From: Salinactinospora qingdaonensis
GTDB lineage: Bacteria > Actinomycetota > Actinomycetes > Streptosporangiales > Streptosporangiaceae
Reading direction: 5' to 3'
DNA: 64,000 nt
NCBI RefSeq assembly: GCF_039539445.1
Contig: NZ_BAABDD010000016.1
Location: forward strand, 50,158-114,157
Shown: positions 33,689 through 42,211 of the stretch, one piece after another
Layout: each line of letters opens with the position of its first letter
Numbering within the stretch: position 1 is the first letter of the stretch
The notes under the pieces: generated by a model
Database searches by the model: none
The model's input: the letters and a program-made list of their open reading frames with translations, nothing else
What the model was told of the DNA's origin: nothing
Program-made: the position numbers and the translations under genes

Positions 33689-34600
33689 CTATCGCACGGG
33701 AGTGAAGTCGCGCGCGCCGATGAAGGGCGGGCGCGGCGAAGGCGCGGCAAAGGGCTCCACGCAGGTGTTCTCAACGCTGTTGAAGACGATGAACACGTTG
33801 GAGCGCGGGTAGGGCGAGATGTTGCCGCCGGAGCCGTGCATACAGTTGCAGTCGAAGAACAGACCGCCGCCGGCCGGGCCGGTGAGCAGGTCGATGCCGT
33901 GCTTGTCGGCCAGGATCGACAGGCTGGCCTGATCGGGTGTGCCGATCTCCTGCTTCTTCAACGACTCCCGGAAGTGCTCTTCGGGCGTCTCACCGACGCA
34001 CGAGACGTAGGTCTTGTGCGAGCCCGGCATGATCATGAGCGGACCGTTGTAGGGGTAGTTGTCGGTCAGCGCGAGCGAGAGGCTCAGCGCACGAGGCCGA
34101 GGCATCCCGTCTTCGGCGTGCCAGGTCTCGAAGTCGGAGTGCCAGTAGAAGTCTCCGCCCCCGAAACCGGGCTTGTAGTTGACACGGCTCTGGTGAATGT
34201 AGACGTCAGATCCGAGGAGCTGGCGGGCGCGACCGACGACCCGGGGATCGCGCACCAGGTCAGCGAAGACCTCGCTGATCTTGTGCACCTCGAAGATCGA
34301 GCGCACCTCGTTGGAGGAGCGCTCCACAACGGTGCGCTCGTCGCGTTTGAGATCCTCGTCGCCGGCCAGGCGGTCCAGCTCGGCGCGGTACTTCTCAACT
34401 TCCTCCGGGGTGACCAGTGACTCGACCTGCAAATAGCCCTTTTCGTCGAAGCTGTCGAGGCTGGACTGGTCCATAGGGCCGTCGGCGGGGGTACCCCACA
34501 CCACCGGGTCCTTGCGGTACAGCAGCGCAGGCTCGGTGCTCTTGCGGGTCGGGTAGTCGTCCATGGTCGGCTGCTCGAAATCGGTCGTCAACGCAGTCAT
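33689..34600 (-). CDS. ectD: Ectoine 5-hydroxylase EctD
   Basis: 303 residues, the usual EctD length. Fe(II)/2-oxoglutarate dioxygenase that turns ectoine into 5-hydroxyectoine. Iron site: His and Asp of FYWHSDFETWHAEDG, plus the distal His in CNCMHGSGGNIS. The EctD signature runs through this first block (HQSRVNYKPGFGGGDFYWHS). ATG 34600 follows GAGGGGG. It is 81 bases downstream of ectC on the same strand. Confidence 0.96.
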   Translation of the reverse strand: MTALTTDFEQPTMDDYPTRKSTEPALLYRKDPVVWGTPADGPMDQSSLDSFDEKGYLQVESLVTPEEVEKYRAELDRLAGDEDLKRDERTVVERSSNEVRSIFEVHKISEVFADLVRDPRVVGRARQLLGSDVYIHQSRVNYKPGFGGGDFYWHSDFETWHAEDGMPRPRALSLSLALTDNYPYNGPLMIMPGSHKTYVSCVGETPEEHFRESLKKQEIGTPDQASLSILADKHGIDLLTGPAGGGLFFDCNCMHGSGGNISPYPRSNVFIVFNSVENTCVEPFAAPSPRPPFIGARDFTPVR

Positions 34601-34681
34601 GCCGATACCCCCTCTAGGGATCTTCTCCTTACGCTGGTAGGCGACTTTTCCGGCGGCGACGGTTATAACCAGTGCTAAGGC

Positions 34682-35086
34682 TCACTCTTTGGTCGCCGGT
34701 TCCTCGACGAGCAGCGGGTAGACCCCGTTCTCGTCGTGTACCTCGCGTCCTGTGACCGGTGGGTTGAACACGCACAGCACGCGAAAGTCGGTCTTGGCGC
34801 GAACCGTGTGGTGCTCGTGGCCATCGAGAAGATACAGCGTCCCCGGCGTTATGTGATGGGTCTCACCAGTCTCGTCGTTGGTGATCTCGGCTTCGCCCTC
34901 GATGCAGTGCACGAGCTCGACATGGTTGGCGTACCACATGCTGGTCTCGGTACCGGCGTAGAGAACCGTCTCGTGGAAGGAGAAACCGACGCCGTCCCGT
35001 GCCAAGACGATCCGGCGGCTCCTCCAGTTGTCGGTCTTGACGTCGGCGTCGGTGCCGTCGATCTCGTCTAGGCTGCGCACGATCAC
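34682..35086 (-). CDS. ectC: L-ectoine synthase EctC
   Basis: 134 residues, standard size. Small cupin that cyclises N-gamma-acetyl-2,4-diaminobutyrate to ectoine. Starts MIVRSLDEI with GTG 35086 and an AGAGGGGC ribosome site. Conserved blocks WRSRRIVLARDGVGFSFHET, ANHVELVHCIEGEAE and LYLLDGHEHHTVRA carry the metal-binding Glu, Tyr and His residues. A strong hairpin separates it from ectB. Confidence 0.96.
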   Translation of the reverse strand: MIVRSLDEIDGTDADVKTDNWRSRRIVLARDGVGFSFHETVLYAGTETSMWYANHVELVHCIEGEAEITNDETGETHHITPGTLYLLDGHEHHTVRAKTDFRVLCVFNPPVTGREVHDENGVYPLLVEEPATKE

Positions 35087-35133
35087 GTCTTGCTGCCCCT
35101 CTAGTCGCTGTGTGTGGTGTTGTGCCCCACGAG

Positions 35134-35162
35134 GGGGGCTCCGGAACGTTGCCGGAGCCCCC
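35134..35162. terminator. Hairpin between ectB and ectC (attenuator candidate)
   Basis: GGGGGCTCCGG (35134-35144) and CCGGAGCCCCC (35152-35162) form a perfect 11-bp stem with a 7-base loop in the 111-base gap between ectB and ectC. Inside an operon it would act as partial terminator, RNA-stability element or processing site. Confidence 0.6.
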
Positions 35163-35197
35163 GAACTATGCGCCGTGTGACGGCGGAGATACGTTTC

Positions 35198-36463
35198 TTA
35201 GGCCGGCTGGGGCGCCTTGGTGGCGGCACGGGTGGCCTCAGCGAGGATATCCAGGCCGCGCTCAAGGTCCCCAGTGCTGATCGTCAGCGCGGGAAGCAAC
35301 TTGACGACCTCGTCCTCAGGGCCGGAGGTCTCCACGAGGAGCCCCCGCTTGAACGCCTCCTCACAGACGCTGTCGGCCACCTCGGGCCGCTCGAAAACCA
35401 ACCCGTGGGCGAGACCGCGCCCGCGCGTCTGGAGCCCAAGCTCGGGGTGCTCGTCAGCGATCTCGCGCAGTTTGGCCTGAACGATGTCGCCCTTGACGCG
35501 GATCTCCTTCTCCAGGCGGTCGTCGCGCCAGAAGGTGTCGAGGGCCGCGGTGCCGGTGACGAAGGCGGGGCTGGGGCCGCGGAAGGTGCCGTTGTGCTCG
35601 CCCGGCTCCCACACGTCCAGTTCGCGCTTGAACAGCGTGAGGGCCATTGGCAGGCCGTAGCCACTGATGGACTTCGACAGAGTGACGATGTCGGGCACGA
35701 TGCCGGATTCCTCGAAGCTGAAGAAGCTCCCCGTGCGCCCGCAGCCCATCTGGATGTCGTCGACGATGAGCAGGATCTCGTATTCCTTGCACAGGTCGGC
35801 CAGGCCGCGCAGCCACTCGGGGCTGGCGACGTTGATGCCGCCCTCACCCTGCACGGTCTCGACGATGACCGCGGCGGGCTTGTCGAGCCCGCTACCGCTG
35901 TCTTCCAGCAGACTGCGCAGCCACAGCAGGTCGGGCGTCTGGCCGTCCATGTAGTTGTCGAAGGGCATCGTGGCCGCGTGGTTGAGCGGCACACCGGCGC
36001 CGCCGCGCTTCATCGAGTTCCCCGTGACCGCGAGCGCGCCGAGTGTCATGCCGTGGAAGGCGTTGGTGAAGCTGATGACGGTCTCACGACCGGTGTATTT
36101 TCGCGCCAGTTTCAGTGCGGCCTCGACGGCGTTGTTACCCGCCGGGCCGGGGAACTGGATCTTGTAGTCGAGTCCCCGCGGCTGCAAGATGACCTCTCCG
36201 AAGGTACGCAGGAACTCCCGTTTGGCCGCCGAGTACATGTCCAGGCTGTGGACCACGGCGTCGCTCATGAGGTACTCGATGAGTTTGGTCTTGATCTCGG
36301 GGTGGTTGTGCCCATAGTTGAGCGAACCAGCCCCCGCGAAGAAGTCGAGGTAAGGATGCCCCGCTTCGTCATAGAGGTAGCTGCCCTTCGCCTCGTTGAA
36401 GACAGCCGGCCAGCTACGGCAGTAGCTGCGGACTTCTGATTCGAGACGGTCGAAGATCTCCAT
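35198..36463 (-). CDS. ectB: L-2,4-diaminobutyrate transaminase EctB
   Basis: 421 residues from ATG 36463; the open frame extends upstream but MEIFDRLESEVRSYCRSWP is the standard EctB N-terminus. Class III PLP aminotransferase converting aspartate semialdehyde to 2,4-diaminobutyrate. Features: GPAGNNAVEAALKLARKYTG, the Asp of LLIVDDIQMGCGRTG and the PLP lysine in TLSKSISGYGLPMA. The ribosome site is weak (AAGAAG). Confidence 0.96.
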   Translation of the reverse strand: MEIFDRLESEVRSYCRSWPAVFNEAKGSYLYDEAGHPYLDFFAGAGSLNYGHNHPEIKTKLIEYLMSDAVVHSLDMYSAAKREFLRTFGEVILQPRGLDYKIQFPGPAGNNAVEAALKLARKYTGRETVISFTNAFHGMTLGALAVTGNSMKRGGAGVPLNHAATMPFDNYMDGQTPDLLWLRSLLEDSGSGLDKPAAVIVETVQGEGGINVASPEWLRGLADLCKEYEILLIVDDIQMGCGRTGSFFSFEESGIVPDIVTLSKSISGYGLPMALTLFKRELDVWEPGEHNGTFRGPSPAFVTGTAALDTFWRDDRLEKEIRVKGDIVQAKLREIADEHPELGLQTRGRGLAHGLVFERPEVADSVCEEAFKRGLLVETSGPEDEVVKLLPALTISTGDLERGLDILAEATRAATKAPQPA

Positions 36464-36555
36464 CGTTCTTCTTGAATCCTTTCCCCAAGTTCGTGGGCTC
36501 GTGGCTTTGACGACTGGGTGGGTCGATGGATGTTGTCTGGGCGGATGCGAAGGCT

Positions 36556-37134
36556 TCAGGACAACGGGCCGATGCGGACGAGTTCCTCTGGTTCGTGGGT
36601 CTCGGTACCACTGTCGGGAAAGTGCTCGCGCTCGAACAGCGACGTCCATACCGGCTCGGCACCCCGGTCGCGGGCAAAGGAGGCGAAGAGGGCGCGCGAG
36701 GCGGTGTTGTCGGGCGTCACGGTGGCTTCCAGATACGTCAAGCCCGCGCTGACGATGCGATCACCGATGTGATCGAGCATGCGGCGGGCCAAACGGCGCC
36801 CCCGGAACTGTCCGTCCACCGCGACCTGCCACAGGAAGTAGGTGTCGGACTGACCGGGCCGAATGTAGCCCGTGACAAAGCCACGCAGCCGTCCCTGGGC
36901 GTCGCGGGCCACGACTGTGGTTTCTGCAAAGTCGCGACACCACATGACATAGGCGTAGGGCGAGTTGACGTCCAGTCCCGAGTCTCGGGCCAGTTCCCAT
37001 AGGTGTCGACCGTCATCGAGCGAAGGCACCCCTAGGCGCACTCCATCGGAGCTAACGCTCAGGGCGGCCCGGGCGCCCTCCTCGGTATGGGCCGGGTCGT
37101 CTTGGTCGGCGACGTGTGTTCGTTGCTGAGGCAC
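36556..37134 (-). CDS. ectA: L-2,4-diaminobutyrate N-gamma-acetyltransferase EctA
   Basis: 192 residues from GTG 37134, the best candidate start although no clear ribosome site precedes it. GNAT acetyltransferase: VPSLDDGRHLWELARDSGLDVNSPYAY is the EctA N-terminal signature, VDGQFRGRRLARRMLDHI is the acetyl-CoA P-loop (Q/RxxGxG/A type), and TVTPDNTASRALFASFARD follows. It makes N-gamma-acetyl-2,4-diaminobutyrate. First gene of the ectABCD cluster. Confidence 0.94.
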   Translation of the reverse strand: MPQQRTHVADQDDPAHTEEGARAALSVSSDGVRLGVPSLDDGRHLWELARDSGLDVNSPYAYVMWCRDFAETTVVARDAQGRLRGFVTGYIRPGQSDTYFLWQVAVDGQFRGRRLARRMLDHIGDRIVSAGLTYLEATVTPDNTASRALFASFARDRGAEPVWTSLFEREHFPDSGTETHEPEELVRIGPLS

Positions 37135-37190
37135 GGACCAAAAACATAGCGAACGTTCCTGAGCAGCGATTTCCCTCGCTCGACCCCAAA

Positions 37191-37207
37191 TGTTTCGCCT
37201 ATGTTTC
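37191..37207 (-). promoter_or_regulatory. Direct GAAAC repeat upstream of ectA (possible GlnR-like site)
   Basis: On the minus strand GAAAC occurs twice with a 6-base spacer (plus-strand GTTTC at 37192-37196 and 37203-37207), i.e. 11-bp periodicity. GlnR a/b boxes have the same GAAAC core and spacing, and GlnR represses ect genes in Streptomyces coelicolor. The flanking a-boxes (GTNAC) are not evident, so this is tentative. Confidence 0.3.
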
Positions 37208-37755
37208 AATGGGTATGGCCTGTCTATTTAGTCTGGATCATAACCTCCCACCCGGTTTCCTCCCGGGGAGGTACCCCCACCCCACTGAGCCGGAACCACT
37301 GGCTTCACCAGGGTTTTCGAGCGCCATATGCCGAGAGCCTCCCCAGTCACGACACACCTCCCCGCTGGAGCGGAACCCTTCGGCGCAGTCCTCGCCACGC
37401 GGCTCTGACGAAATTTTAAGGGTGTCATAACTCACAAAGAATTAATACGTTCTTAGCCGATCTGACTGGACTCGTGGCGCCCATCACTGTAAGACACGTC
37501 TCAATGGCGCCATGGGGAATGGAGACGTGCACCCCCAGTGGAACCGCCCCACCCGGCCAACAGACAGCCGCCGCCATGCAAAACCCCAGTCCACAGCGGT
37601 AATGAACCCGCCGAATGGCAGCGAAGCCCACCGCGCGCCGAACGACCGGGACTCCAGGGGCGCCAACACGGCATATGACTAATAAAAGCGCAGCTCACAG
37701 CCGATACTGACCGTTCCTCCAACGGAAAAGTTTTGCCGGTTACCTCCTGTAGTAC

Positions 37756-37781
37756 GACCAAACGTAGTACTACAATTGGTC
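37756..37781. promoter_or_regulatory. 26-bp nested palindrome, candidate operator upstream of whiB
   Basis: GACCAA (37756-37761) and TTGGTC (37776-37781) are inverse repeats around the perfect palindrome GTAGTACTAC (37764-37773), all with one common centre; 22 of 26 positions are symmetric. An extra GTAGTAC lies at 37749-37755. It is 185 bases upstream of the whiB start in an otherwise GC-rich stretch, the look of a dimeric repressor site. Confidence 0.55.
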
Positions 37782-37965
37782 GAGTCACGTTGTGGTGGCG
37801 TCCCTCGGGCGCGCGAGCCGTCTCCGCGCGGAAAGCCCGTGACCGCCCGCAACGAGGACGCGCCTCCCACCGCCGGGAAGTGACCCGGTCGCTGGGCGGC
37901 CACAACCCGCCCCACGGCGGCGTGCCACGGGGCGAAAAACACGAACCAGGGATCGGAGGCACCTG

Positions 37966-38229
37966 GTGAACCGCCTTTACCACGAAAGCGAAGACTGGGT
38001 CCTGCAAGGAGCGTGCCGGCAGTACGACCCGGAACTGTTCTTTCCCGTGACCACCACCGGCACCGGGGAGAACGACGCCGCGTTGGCCAAAGCCATCTGT
38101 CGCACGTGCGTCGTCCAACGCGAGTGCCTACGGTGGGCCCTCCGCGCCGGGGAAGCACACGGCGTTTGGGGCGGCACCACCCCCGAAGAGCGCCGCTCCA
38201 TGCGCCGCGAGCTCGCCATAGCGAGCTGA
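37966..38229 (+). CDS. WhiB-family iron-sulphur transcription factor (WhiB1/WblE-like)
   Basis: 87 residues from GTG 37966 (GGAGG at 37955-37959). Four Fe-S cysteines: Cys17, Cys45, Cys48 and Cys54 in the CxxC...C pattern. GVWGG turn followed by a basic C-terminal helix (TPEERRSMRREL) for DNA binding. The DPELFFPV block and short length match WhiB1/WblE, which binds the primary sigma factor and is NO-sensitive in mycobacteria. Monocistronic. Confidence 0.92.
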   Translation: MNRLYHESEDWVLQGACRQYDPELFFPVTTTGTGENDAALAKAICRTCVVQRECLRWALRAGEAHGVWGGTTPEERRSMRRELAIAS

Positions 38230-38348
38230 AACGGCTCTCTCATCCCGCCGGTACTGCCGAAAGGTTTCCCCGCCCGGTTGCCCCAGCGGCGTCGGTGTGT
38301 CCGTAATACATGGACGCACACGACCGAACACCCGCGAGAGGTAATCAC

Positions 38349-38999
38349 ATGCACCCCATGCCCGCGGTCATGCGGCGCCATGGCGCCCTGCCGGCTTTCC
38401 TGGCCGCGATGCTGCTGCTGGTGCTGGGCCCGGCGCCGGCCGCCCAGGCCCACAACGCCCTGATCAGCTCTTTCCCCGAAGACGGGGCCACCGTCGACAG
38501 CATGCCCGAGCGCGTCACGTTGACCTTCAACGCCGAGGTCGGCGAAGGCGGCAACGGCATCGTCGTCACCGGCCCGCAGGGCGCGAGCTACAGCGAGGGC
38601 GATGTCAGCATCGACGGCAGCAAGGCCAGCGTCGCGTTGGCGCCGCTACAGTCGGCTGGCGAGTACACCGTCTCATACCGCATCATCTCGGCCGACGGCC
38701 ACCCACTTGAGGACGAACTGACGTTCACGCTGCCTGAGCAAGCCGTGGCCGCACCCCAGGAAACCGCACAGGAAACCGCAGCGGACAGCACGCCGACTTC
38801 GGCCGCCCCAGACGAACCGCACCCCGATGCAACGAGCACGTCACTGACAGCCGACGAGGCGAGCGAAACGTCGTCGCCCACGTCGGCTATGGGCCCCGTC
38901 GTCGGGGCGATCGTGGCGATTGCGATCGTCGCGCTAATCGTGATCCTTCTCATCCGGATACGGCGCGGCGGTTCGGGGGGCACTTCCTCCCGAAGATGA
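38349..38999 (+). CDS. CopC-domain membrane-anchored copper-binding protein
   Basis: 216 residues from ATG 38349 (GAGAGG upstream). A signal peptide ends AQA, leaving His as the first mature residue, which is the Cu(II) ligand in CopC proteins (HNALISSFPEDGATV). The domain continues with VTLTFNAEV and the conserved SADGHPLEDELTF block holding the second metal histidine. A Thr/Ala/Pro-rich linker leads to a C-terminal membrane span and basic tail. No CopD or Sco partner is adjacent. Confidence 0.85.
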   Translation: MHPMPAVMRRHGALPAFLAAMLLLVLGPAPAAQAHNALISSFPEDGATVDSMPERVTLTFNAEVGEGGNGIVVTGPQGASYSEGDVSIDGSKASVALAPLQSAGEYTVSYRIISADGHPLEDELTFTLPEQAVAAPQETAQETAADSTPTSAAPDEPHPDATSTSLTADEASETSSPTSAMGPVVGAIVAIAIVALIVILLIRIRRGGSGGTSSRR

Positions 39000-39114
39000 G
39001 CGGCCCAAGGCCCGGCTCGCGAAGCCAGCCGTCGCGGCCGGCGACCACCCCAGCCCCCAGGCGAGCGGCGGGAGTGGTCCCACCGGGCGCAGCATCACCG
39101 AATGACGCCCTAGC

Positions 39115-39162
39115 GGCGTCTCAGCGGCACCTCGCTTGGCCGCGAGGTGCCGCTGAGACGCC
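39115..39162. terminator. Perfect 21-bp-stem bidirectional terminator
   Basis: A 21-bp stem without mismatch (39115-39135 with 39142-39162) and a 6-base loop TTGGCC. It lies between the convergent CopC-like and PP2C genes. The arms begin GGCGTCTCAGCGG and end CCGCTGAGACGCC. Confidence 0.75.
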
Positions 39163-39196
39163 CCTCAAAGCACACCAGTGGGGACACGCGAGGGGC

Positions 39197-39958
39197 TCAG
39201 CCGCGGCGGGCGAGGATGATCGAAATGTTGTCGCGCCCCGATGCCTCCATCGCCGCCTCCCACAGCCGGTGCACAGCGAGCTGGTCGCCGTCGGAGCTGG
39301 CGATAATGCGCTCCATCTCCTCCAACGGCACCAGGTCGGAAAGCCCGTCACTGCACATCAGCCAGGCCCCGGGACCAGGCTCGGGGTCCCGGCCCACGTG
39401 GGGGGTCATCGCGTGGGCACCGCTGCCGCCCAGAGACTGCGTGATGAAATTCGTGGTGATCGGGGCGCCGTCCTCCCCCGGGGGCAACGAAGGGGAGTCG
39501 TCCTGGGAGAGCTGAATCAGCCGCCCGTCCTGCAACCGGTAGGTGCGAGAGTCGCCCACGTTGAACCAGAAGTTGCCCTCACTGGTAAGGAGCATGCCGG
39601 CCACCGTCGTTCCCATGCCCGAGAACTCGGCGTGCTGCCCGGCGTGCTCCTTGATCTCCTCGTCAACGTGTTTGAGTAGTTCGTCGACATCCTCGGGACG
39701 CTGAATATTGGGGCCACTCTCCGCCATGCGGTGCACGGCATGTTCCGAAGCGATCTCCCCGGCGGCATGGCCGCCCAGCCCATCGGCGACCGCGACGACG
39801 ACCGAACCGGTCAGCGGCAGCACACAGCGGGCGGGCGCGTTCATATCGGCCCCCGCGACCGTGAGTGACCCCATGACCACGGCATCCTCGTTGGCCTTGC
39901 GAACAGCGCCCCGGTGCGTGAGGGCCGTAACCGTTACTGCCCCGCCATCGACACCCAT
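39197..39958 (-). CDS. PP2C-family serine/threonine phosphatase
   Basis: 253 residues from ATG 39958, chosen for the textbook AGGAGGT ribosome site. Metal-dependent phosphatase of the PstP/PrpC type: HRGAVRKANEDAVV (first Asp), VAVADGLGGHAAGEIAS, MGTTVAGML, VGDSRTYRL and CSDGLSDLV, then GRDNISIILA with the last metal Asp. All motifs are intact. It is cytoplasmic, without a membrane span. No kinase gene is adjacent. Confidence 0.92.
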   Translation of the reverse strand: MGVDGGAVTVTALTHRGAVRKANEDAVVMGSLTVAGADMNAPARCVLPLTGSVVVAVADGLGGHAAGEIASEHAVHRMAESGPNIQRPEDVDELLKHVDEEIKEHAGQHAEFSGMGTTVAGMLLTSEGNFWFNVGDSRTYRLQDGRLIQLSQDDSPSLPPGEDGAPITTNFITQSLGGSGAHAMTPHVGRDPEPGPGAWLMCSDGLSDLVPLEEMERIIASSDGDQLAVHRLWEAAMEASGRDNISIILARRG

Positions 39959-40954
39959 GCGCCCTACCTCCTGTTTCATCGGCAGTGTCTGCCGCCTCTG
40001 CCGCACACTCCCAAACAACGCCCCATCCGGACGTTGGATGAAGCGCGTTGATCATGTAACCGTATCGGTGGACCGCCGGCCGTGGACGAAATCCGCGTAC
40101 ATCATGGCGGAAATCGCCATGATGCGCAGTTCTTGTGACTGTCCCAAGGCAAGAGAAACCCACTCAGGCCACATCCTGCCCGCATAGCAAAGCCTGTGCG
40201 CCCTTCGGGGGTTAGTCAAAACCACGCACGTGAACAGCCGGAACCAGGGCGAGCGCACCGGCGCGACCGTAGGATGAGGCAGCAGACCACCATAGGCCGC
40301 CACTCTTGCAGAGCCGCCGTCGCCGGCATCGACAACCACACCGTCCACACAAGTCCCACCCCGCGCGGCAACCGCGCCAAGCGAACGCACCGCAATCCCG
40401 TCACCGGCGACTCTAGCGGCGTGAGCAGGACGAGCGGCCAACGCCGAAACGCGCCCGCAACTCTCGCTCCCACCGCGCTCCACCGCGCCCGTGCGCCCCT
40501 CCCCCTGCCGAGCGGCGACGTGTCCGCACCACACCGGCTACGACATTTGTTTGCCCCAGGGGGATCTGGAAAAATGGCGAGTAGTGAGTGTCTAAGACGC
40601 AGACACACCTTCGCCGGTGGCCGCTCGCACCCGGCAGCGACAGCCGGTCAGGGCGACGAACGCCCTCCGTATCGAACGAACGGCTCAAGGTGTGGTCCCC
40701 ATGCGTCTTCCCGCTGCTTTTCCATTCTTTCCCTCCCACGATCCCCGCTGCGGCCCCTCTCCTTCCTCTTGTCGCCTTTCGCGCCCTAGCCCAGTCGCTG
40801 CCGGGTCACGCACCCCCCGCCGCGCGCCTGACCAAGGCGCGCACCGCGATCGCCCCGATCGCTTTACCCACTTCCGCAGCGACCGCGTCACCACTACCTC
40901 GTCGAGCACCGCTATCTCGCCGAGCATCGCTGTCTCGCCGAAGAGGAGTCTCTA
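39959..40954. other. Long intergenic region between divergent PP2C and glycosyltransferase genes
   Basis: About 1 kb with no supported gene. It contains GTGTCT/AGACAC inverted arms near 40587-40605 and, at its right end, three tandem 18-base units. Arg/Pro-rich open frames here have no protein character. The region is large for this compact window and may hide a small RNA or a decayed gene. Confidence 0.45.
40895..40948 (+). repeat. Three tandem 18-base units before the glycosyltransferase start
   Basis: TACCTCGTCGAGCACCGC (40895-40912), TATCTCGCCGAGCATCGC (40913-40930) and the decayed TGTCTCGCCGAAGAGGAG (40931-40948). In frame with the downstream gene they would read YLVEHR-YLAEHR-CLAEEE, but no standard start codon lies upstream in that frame. 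The last unit supplies the ribosome site. Confidence 0.55.
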
Positions 40955-42211
40955 GTGAAGATCGCCCTGATCTGTGAACACGCCGCTCCACTGACTGCCT
41001 ACAAAGGCGGAACCAGCACCGCTGACAGCGTCCACATCGCCTGCCTCGCCCGGGAGTTGGCCGCCTTGGGCCACCGCGTGAGCGTCTACTCCCGCAGTAG
41101 CTCCCCCCACACACCGGATCACGCCCGCATGGGGCGTGGCGTCACCGTCGATCACCTTCAGGCCGGGCCACAGCGTCCCCTGACCGAGGACGAAGCCGTC
41201 GACCACACCGGAACCTTCGCCAGACACCTCGCCACCGCTCTCGCCGCCGACAGACCCGACGTCATCCACGCCGTCAACTGGACGAGCGGACTGGCGGCCC
41301 TATCAGCCAGCCGCACCGCCGCCGAGGCCATCGACACCCCACCCATCGTGCAGACGCTGCACTCGCTCAACAGCGCCGAACAACGCGCCGGCCTGCCCCG
41401 CCGCGAGGACCGCAACCGCATGGAATCAGCCATCGCCGGCCGCGCCAACGCGGTGATCGTCAACTCCACCGACCAGCGCCTCGAACTCACGCGCGCGGGC
41501 CGGCCACGCGCCCACATCAACGTCATCCCCTACGGTGTCGACACCGACCACTTCACCCCCGAAGGCAGCGCAGGCGGCTGGCCATGGCCTCGCAACCAGA
41601 GAAGCGGCGCGGGCCGCCGGCGCATCGTATCCGTGGCCAACCTGAGCGCGGGCTGGGGCGCTGAACACCTCATCGACATCATCGCCCGCGTTCCCAACAC
41701 CGAGCTGGCCATCGCCGGCGGCCCCGAGGCCGAGGAATTCGCCCTCGACCCTCACGTCCGCCGCCTGGAACTGCGTGCCAAGGAACTGGGCGTCGACGAC
41801 CGCGTGACGCTGGTGGGAAACGTGTCGCGCAAGGAGCTGCCGCGACTGTTGCGCTCGGCCGAGATCTACCTCTCCGCCGGTGAGTACGATCCCTACGGCG
41901 GGGCCGTACTGGAGGCGATGTCCTGCGGCCTGCCCGTGGTGGCCAAAGCCAGCAACGACACCGCCAACGCCGTCCTCAACGGCACCACCGGCACACTGCT
42001 GCGCACCTCCCGCCCGGAGGGACTGGCGCGTGCTGTGCGGCAGCTCGCCGCCGACGCCACCTCCCGAACCGCCTTCGGTATCGCCGGGAGCGACCGGGCA
42101 GGTTCCCGGTTCACCTGGACGCGCGTCGCCGAGGAGACCGTGCGCGTCTACGAGCAGACGCTGACCGGCGGGAGCGAACTGTCGGCCACCCACGACAGCA
42201 CTCCAGACTAG
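40955..42211 (+). CDS. GT4-family glycosyltransferase
   Basis: 418 residues from GTG 40955 (GAGGAG upstream). GT-B fold: N-terminal LICEHAAPLTAYKGGTSTADSVHIACLARELAALGHRV acceptor side with the GG loop, then the C-terminal nucleotide-sugar domain with VIPYGVDTDHFTPE, IVSVANLSAGWG and the EX7E element in AGEYDPYGGAVLEAMSCGLPVV. It transfers a sugar from a nucleotide donor; acceptor unknown. It stands alone, so the pathway cannot be inferred. Confidence 0.88.
   Translation: MKIALICEHAAPLTAYKGGTSTADSVHIACLARELAALGHRVSVYSRSSSPHTPDHARMGRGVTVDHLQAGPQRPLTEDEAVDHTGTFARHLATALAADRPDVIHAVNWTSGLAALSASRTAAEAIDTPPIVQTLHSLNSAEQRAGLPRREDRNRMESAIAGRANAVIVNSTDQRLELTRAGRPRAHINVIPYGVDTDHFTPEGSAGGWPWPRNQRSGAGRRRIVSVANLSAGWGAEHLIDIIARVPNTELAIAGGPEAEEFALDPHVRRLELRAKELGVDDRVTLVGNVSRKELPRLLRSAEIYLSAGEYDPYGGAVLEAMSCGLPVVAKASNDTANAVLNGTTGTLLRTSRPEGLARAVRQLAADATSRTAFGIAGSDRAGSRFTWTRVAEETVRVYEQTLTGGSELSATHDSTPD

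Larger units (their letters stand above)
37135..37965. other. Long divergent regulatory region between ectA and whiB
   Basis: 831 bases without a convincing gene; frames here are Pro/Arg-rich shadows. It contains GTTTC repeats close to ectA, a TATGAT-like -10 for the minus strand near 37233-37240, an inverted repeat AAGAA/TTCTT at 37437-37454 in an AT-rich spot, and the 26-bp palindrome at 37756-37781. Both ect and whiB promoters must lie here. Confidence 0.5.

Noticed and set aside
40196..40955. Plus-strand open frames of 110-200 codons before the glycosyltransferase
   Set aside because: Random Arg/Pro/Ser composition, A/T-ending codons and no ribosome sites.
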